Assembly (NCBI GenBank): GCA_017500935.1
Contig: JAFVXW010000030.1
Location: 62,001-126,000 of the forward strand
Origin: Lachnospiraceae bacterium
GTDB taxonomy: Bacteria > Bacillota > Clostridia > Lachnospirales > Lachnospiraceae
Length of the DNA: 64,000 nucleotides
Reading direction: 5' to 3'
Part shown: piece by piece, positions 60,829-64,000 of the stretch
Position numbering within the stretch: the first letter of the stretch is position 1
Layout of the letters: each line of letters starts with the position of its first letter
The notes under the pieces: generated by a model
Database searches by the model: none
What the model was told of the DNA's origin: nothing
Seen by the model: the letters and a program-made list of their open reading frames with translations, nothing else
Position numbers and translations under genes: made by a program

Positions 60829-61122
60829 TTATCTCTTACCGTCCTTCTTTTTAGGATTTTTCTTCTCGCCCAGCACAGAGCTTACCAGCTTCTTGGCACG
60901 GGGAACTTCTGCATCATGAATCCGGAATACACAGACAATCTTTTCCGCAGAACCAAAAAGCGGAATCTTATTCAAAAGTCCACGGTCCTCAAAACGGCAG
61001 CAATAAGAAATTCTGTTGGCCAGAAGGATTTTCTCCACCTTATTCTTTGTTTCCATGTCGTAAACTTTACAGAAATCCACTTCATTATTCACGGTCTGGT
61101 TGATAAATGCATTCTTTTCCAT
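60829..61122 (-). CDS. Small protein, function unknown, possibly DUF2007-like
   Basis: A 97-residue protein. It begins MEKNAFINQTVNNEVDFCKV, has YCCRFEDRGLLNKIPLFGSA in the middle, and ends in a very basic tail (GEKKNPKKKDGKR). The fold resembles the small putative signal-transducing DUF2007 type, a weak resemblance. No membrane segment. It is the first gene before the M18 peptidase, with promoter 61180-61208; GGAGG lies 13 bases from ATG 61122, wider than usual. Its stop touches the next start. Confidence 0.6.
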   Translation of the reverse strand: MEKNAFINQTVNNEVDFCKVYDMETKNKVEKILLANRISYCCRFEDRGLLNKIPLFGSAEKIVCVFRIHDAEVPRAKKLVSSVLGEKKNPKKKDGKR

Positions 61123-61179
61123 AACTTGTACAAAGCCTCCGCTCTACTGAGCTTTCAAAAATATTTCATTATGTATCTT

Positions 61180-61208
61180 ATTTTATGAAATTTCACCAAA
61201 AAGGTCAA
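61180..61208 (-). promoter_or_regulatory. Sigma-A promoter of the 97-residue/M18/queA/GNAT operon
   Basis: On the minus strand TTGACC (61203-61208), exactly 17 bases, TAAAAT (61180-61185). The four genes downstream are spaced at 21 bp or less. Confidence 0.75.
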
Positions 61209-61228
61209 CACTTTTCCTGTCGCGTTTT

Positions 61229-62041
61229 TTATGATTTCCATCGATACAAACCTACAAAATGATTCAGATGCGCACCTGCCAAAAGCAGATACATACAAAA
61301 ATAAAGCCAGATCATGACAACCGCAATGGCTGTCAGACTTCCATAGATACTCAGTCCGTTAAAATGATCGATATAGACTGAAAAACCAAAGGAAAACACA
61401 TTCCAGCTCAATGCAGCAAAAATGGCTCCGGGTATCTGATATTTTAAATTTCTTTTTCCTGATGGAACATACGTATACAGGATCACAAAGAAAAAGGTCA
61501 ATAATCCCCACATTAATACCGGACGGAATACTACAAAAAGCTTCATCATATCCTCCCAGACCGGAAACATCCGGCTAAAGAATACCATGATCACATTTCC
61601 AAATACCAGGATCAGCAAAGAGCCCAGAATCAATGCCAGCATGATCAGCGTATAAAAGGAGGCCACCAGACGCTGCAGAAAATATCCTCTTGTTTCAACG
61701 GTGCCGTTTACTGCATTCAAGCCCTTCATCAAAGCCAAAATCCCTTTTGCCGCAGACCATACCGTTACCAGTGCGGAAATACTGATAATTCCAACGGTAC
61801 TGCCATAGACGGATTCTATCATTCCCACCAGATACGGAATCAAAGTGGAGGGCATAAAGGAAACTGCATAGAAAAGATCCGATTTTGTCAGCGGTGTATA
61901 CGGCAGCAGGGAACATAACAGGATTAGAAAGGGAATCAGGGAAAGAAATGTAAAAAAAGCTGCACCTGATGCATAAATGGTCACATGCAGATGGTTCATC
62001 TGTCTGAAAAATCCGCGCAGCAGCCGATAGCTTTTTTTCAT
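61229..62041 (-). CDS. YihY/virulence factor BrkB family membrane protein
   Basis: A 270-residue protein with six predicted membrane helices, of the YihY (UPF0761) family, formerly mis-named RNase BN. Signatures are INASGAAFFTFLSLIPFL-type (IYASGAAFFTFLSLIPF), ISALVTVWSAAKGILALMKG, LNAVNGTVETRGYFLQRL and the C-terminal YGSLTAIAVVMIWLYFCMYL. A transport or lipid role is proposed for the family but not proven. The start is ATG 62041 with GGGGA eight bases upstream, preferred over TTG 62047. Confidence 0.9.
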   Translation of the reverse strand: MKKSYRLLRGFFRQMNHLHVTIYASGAAFFTFLSLIPFLILLCSLLPYTPLTKSDLFYAVSFMPSTLIPYLVGMIESVYGSTVGIISISALVTVWSAAKGILALMKGLNAVNGTVETRGYFLQRLVASFYTLIMLALILGSLLILVFGNVIMVFFSRMFPVWEDMMKLFVVFRPVLMWGLLTFFFVILYTYVPSGKRNLKYQIPGAIFAALSWNVFSFGFSVYIDHFNGLSIYGSLTAIAVVMIWLYFCMYLLLAGAHLNHFVGLYRWKS

Positions 62042-62064
62042 TCTCAAATTCCCCTTTCCACATA

Positions 62065-63999
62065 TCAGTAAGATCCGTAAATATCCGCCTGTTTGCAGCC
62101 CTCAAAGAAAAAGTCCAGGATCTCCTGATGATCCATTCCAGCCAGTGCCATCTGTCTGGCAGCATTCTGGGACATGCCAACACCGTGTCCGTATCCGCCG
62201 CCCTCTAAAAGATAGCCTTCTACATTTCCGTTCTCTGCTGACACCTGCATGTCAAAAAAAGCACTTGGCAGAATTGTCGCCATTTTGACACTGCTTCCGT
62301 CATTTCGAATCACTTCACAGTCCGGATCACACAGCAGATATCTGATATTATATTCACCGCATACGAAAAATATTTCTTTTTCTCCCTCGATCATGAGAGA
62401 AACTGCAATATTTCCCTCTCCTTTTTCTGTAATTTTCATATCCTTTATCGCTCCCGGCTCCTGAATCGGCACCGACAGAAAGGTTCCATCCTCTTGTTTT
62501 GTCAAAATGCTGTCTGGATCAGCTGCATACCGCGCCTTAAGCCGTTTTGTGAACTGATCGTGATTCATGTTCTTTACTTCATATTTCCAGCGATACCAGG
62601 GCTCAGTTTCTTCAAAGTCCGTCCGGGTCTTCTCATCTTTGATGATTAATGATTTCAGATACGGATATTTATCTGCATTTCCCTCCTGCCAGATATCCGG
62701 ATCAGTTCCCACACCGCAGGATGTGGAATAGTAAAATACTTCCGCCGGCTGCTCTTCCCAAAACAGCGTAATTCCCTGCGTTTCCTTCACCGCTTTGGTG
62801 CTTTCTGTCTGTTCGGGCTGCGCATGATAGACCTGAAAAGCCGTACTGTCATCTACATGGGCTCCAAATCCGGGCAGACCGGCATTGCACATTTTCTGAT
62901 AAGCATAGGTTCTCGCACAGACTGCCTGACTTTTTAATGCTTCTATTGGGTAGGAAGACGGCATTTCACTGGGAAGCACCGCATACAGATACTCCTCCAG
63001 CAAAAGCTCATTGATCACAACCAGTTCCTCGCCGCTTTTTTGAATCTCCATACAGCCGCGGTAACCGCTATTATTTTCATAACGTCCGACTTTTGGCAGA
63101 TAAATAAGTCCTGTCAGAACCTGCGGTACGATCCGGATTCTTTTGTTTGCATTAAAAATGCTGTTTTTTGCTGACAGCTTTAAGGTATCATGGGCTTTCA
63201 GCAAATGTGATGCTCCGGTTTCTTCATATATGATACAGTCACAGTCTGCATACAGTTCAAGCTCCTGATGCTTATGTCCGGAATAATCAGAAGCCTGCAG
63301 CAGCACACGTATATATTCCATTTTTTCTTCTTTCACAGTCAGGGCCGCCGCAATTTTCCCTTTCTCAAGTACAAAATCAGAAAATGCATACCCTATCTTT
63401 AAGTCTTTTGCCTCCAGATTTTTAAGAGTTCCATACAGTCTGTAAAGGGCCGGTTCCTCTGAAAACGCCAAAAATCCGCTGCCTTCCAATTCTATTCCTT
63501 CTGCTGTGACAGAGATGAGCTTTCCCGATACTTTCTCTTTCTTCTGCTCTTCGATTCTTAGTTTTCCGTTTTCGATCACAAGATCTGCAACCGTTTCCTT
63601 ACACCTGCTGTCTTTTTGGTTTTTTAAAAAATTCCCGTTTACTGCTACCTCACAGTTTTTCCAGAAAAAAACAGCTTCCTGTTCATCTGCATGCAGAATC
63701 CATGCATTTTTCAGTGTTTCCTTCTGCTCGCCAAACACTTCTCTGATGGCATAAAGCGCGCCGTTACAGCTGATTGCTTTCAGCTTTTTAAATAAAAATG
63801 CTTCCTGCTCAAACAAAGGTGTATGATACGGAAAAAGCCCTTTTTGTGTCATTAGGATATTGTTCCGGTTCTGATCTTGTGCAGGCTGTATCTGATCTTT
63901 ACTTCCTAAAACCACAATTTCTTCATCCTTTATCACATCTAAAAGACCACGCTTTTTTCTGATCTGATCAAACCAGTCCATAAAATCCTGCGTTTTCAC
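62065..63999 (-). CDS. SpoIID/LytB-domain protein, probably incomplete at the window edge
   Basis: At least 644 residues with a C-terminal SpoIID-type region (about 300-640). VLPSEMPSSYPIEALKSQAV and CARTYAYQKM contain the conserved catalytic-type glutamate, and GYGHGVGMSQNAARQMA is diagnostic. SpoIID is a lytic transglycosylase of engulfment in sporulation. The N-terminal 300 residues are unlike SpoIID, mostly beta-rich, with no obvious signal peptide in what is visible. A GTG at 63999 could be the start but no upstream sequence is available; ATG 63981 is an alternative. Either a secreted SpoIID-like lytic enzyme or a cell-wall amidase enhancer, by inference. Confidence 0.8.
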   Translation of the reverse strand: MKTQDFMDWFDQIRKKRGLLDVIKDEEIVVLGSKDQIQPAQDQNRNNILMTQKGLFPYHTPLFEQEAFLFKKLKAISCNGALYAIREVFGEQKETLKNAWILHADEQEAVFFWKNCEVAVNGNFLKNQKDSRCKETVADLVIENGKLRIEEQKKEKVSGKLISVTAEGIELEGSGFLAFSEEPALYRLYGTLKNLEAKDLKIGYAFSDFVLEKGKIAAALTVKEEKMEYIRVLLQASDYSGHKHQELELYADCDCIIYEETGASHLLKAHDTLKLSAKNSIFNANKRIRIVPQVLTGLIYLPKVGRYENNSGYRGCMEIQKSGEELVVINELLLEEYLYAVLPSEMPSSYPIEALKSQAVCARTYAYQKMCNAGLPGFGAHVDDSTAFQVYHAQPEQTESTKAVKETQGITLFWEEQPAEVFYYSTSCGVGTDPDIWQEGNADKYPYLKSLIIKDEKTRTDFEETEPWYRWKYEVKNMNHDQFTKRLKARYAADPDSILTKQEDGTFLSVPIQEPGAIKDMKITEKGEGNIAVSLMIEGEKEIFFVCGEYNIRYLLCDPDCEVIRNDGSSVKMATILPSAFFDMQVSAENGNVEGYLLEGGGYGHGVGMSQNAARQMALAGMDHQEILDFFFEGCKQADIYGSY

Positions 64000-64000
64000 A

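Overview
This window looks like chromosomal DNA of a spore-forming Clostridia bacterium, most likely a member of the Lachnospiraceae. The reasoning: sporulation genes (ylbJ, ytfJ/gerW, a SpoIID-type protein) sit among Firmicutes-type housekeeping neighbourhoods (rsmD-coaD-ylbJ; rpmB beside asp23-fakA-recG; ytfI/ytfJ), and there is a short HisG with HisZ and a c-di-AMP receptor DarA. Almost every gene is on the minus strand, as expected for one replichore arm. Only ylbJ, rpmB, a LysR gene and a lipoprotein gene are on the plus strand. I see no rRNA, tRNA, CRISPR array, prophage or intact insertion sequence. Many starts are TTG or GTG with a good Shine-Dalgarno sequence, and I moved starts where the ribosome binding site demanded it.

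Layout from left to right, remembering that transcription mostly runs right to left. 1-5107: start of a cytidylate-kinase-like gene, a NUDIX gene, and the radical-SAM/DUF2344/RNase G cluster, then a small membrane protein gene behind a perfect palindrome. 5164-10343: histidine operon hisZ-G-D-B-IE with its own strong promoter; HisIE carries an extra HisF-like domain. 10362-17731: NUDIX-GNAT fusion, recU, two pseudouridine synthases, SDR, YgiQ radical SAM and HAD phosphatase. 17743-24802: ylbJ, a coiled-coil protein, coaD, rsmD and a type IIA topoisomerase pair. 24828-29347: recG, fakA, asp23 and the divergent rpmB. 29381-36966: a 49-residue membrane protein, gerW, DUF2953, NUDIX, a PBP/FtsW pair, a U32 peptidase family protein and, just beyond, zapA.

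36973-45237 is the most irregular part. A hydrolase gene is broken by a one-base shift at an A7 run. Next to it lies about 165 bp of nested hairpins with no gene. ruvB has its own promoter with a LexA-like box and is separated from ruvA by a divergent alaA/LysR pair. ruvA ends an operon of an N-terminal membrane protein, a TPR protein and a DUF4037 nucleotidyltransferase-like protein.

45253-53151: an ABC efflux remnant in which an adaptor and a permease are fused by deletion, then the branched-chain amino acid operon ilvB-ilvN-ilvN-ilvC-lgt-leuC-leuD, with two different regulatory subunits and lgt embedded. 53177-64000: a cobalamin-domain-less MetH-type protein, an orphan lipoprotein, a two-gene SufC/SufB system without SufD or SufS, DarA, a GNAT protein, QueA, an M18 aminopeptidase, a YihY protein and a SpoIID-domain protein running to the edge.

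The best leads for something undescribed are the structured intergenic element (38186-38350), the nucleotidyltransferase/TPR/membrane operon (42494-45125) and the HisF-like pseudoenzyme domain on HisIE. All functional statements rest on motif recognition by eye; no database search was possible.
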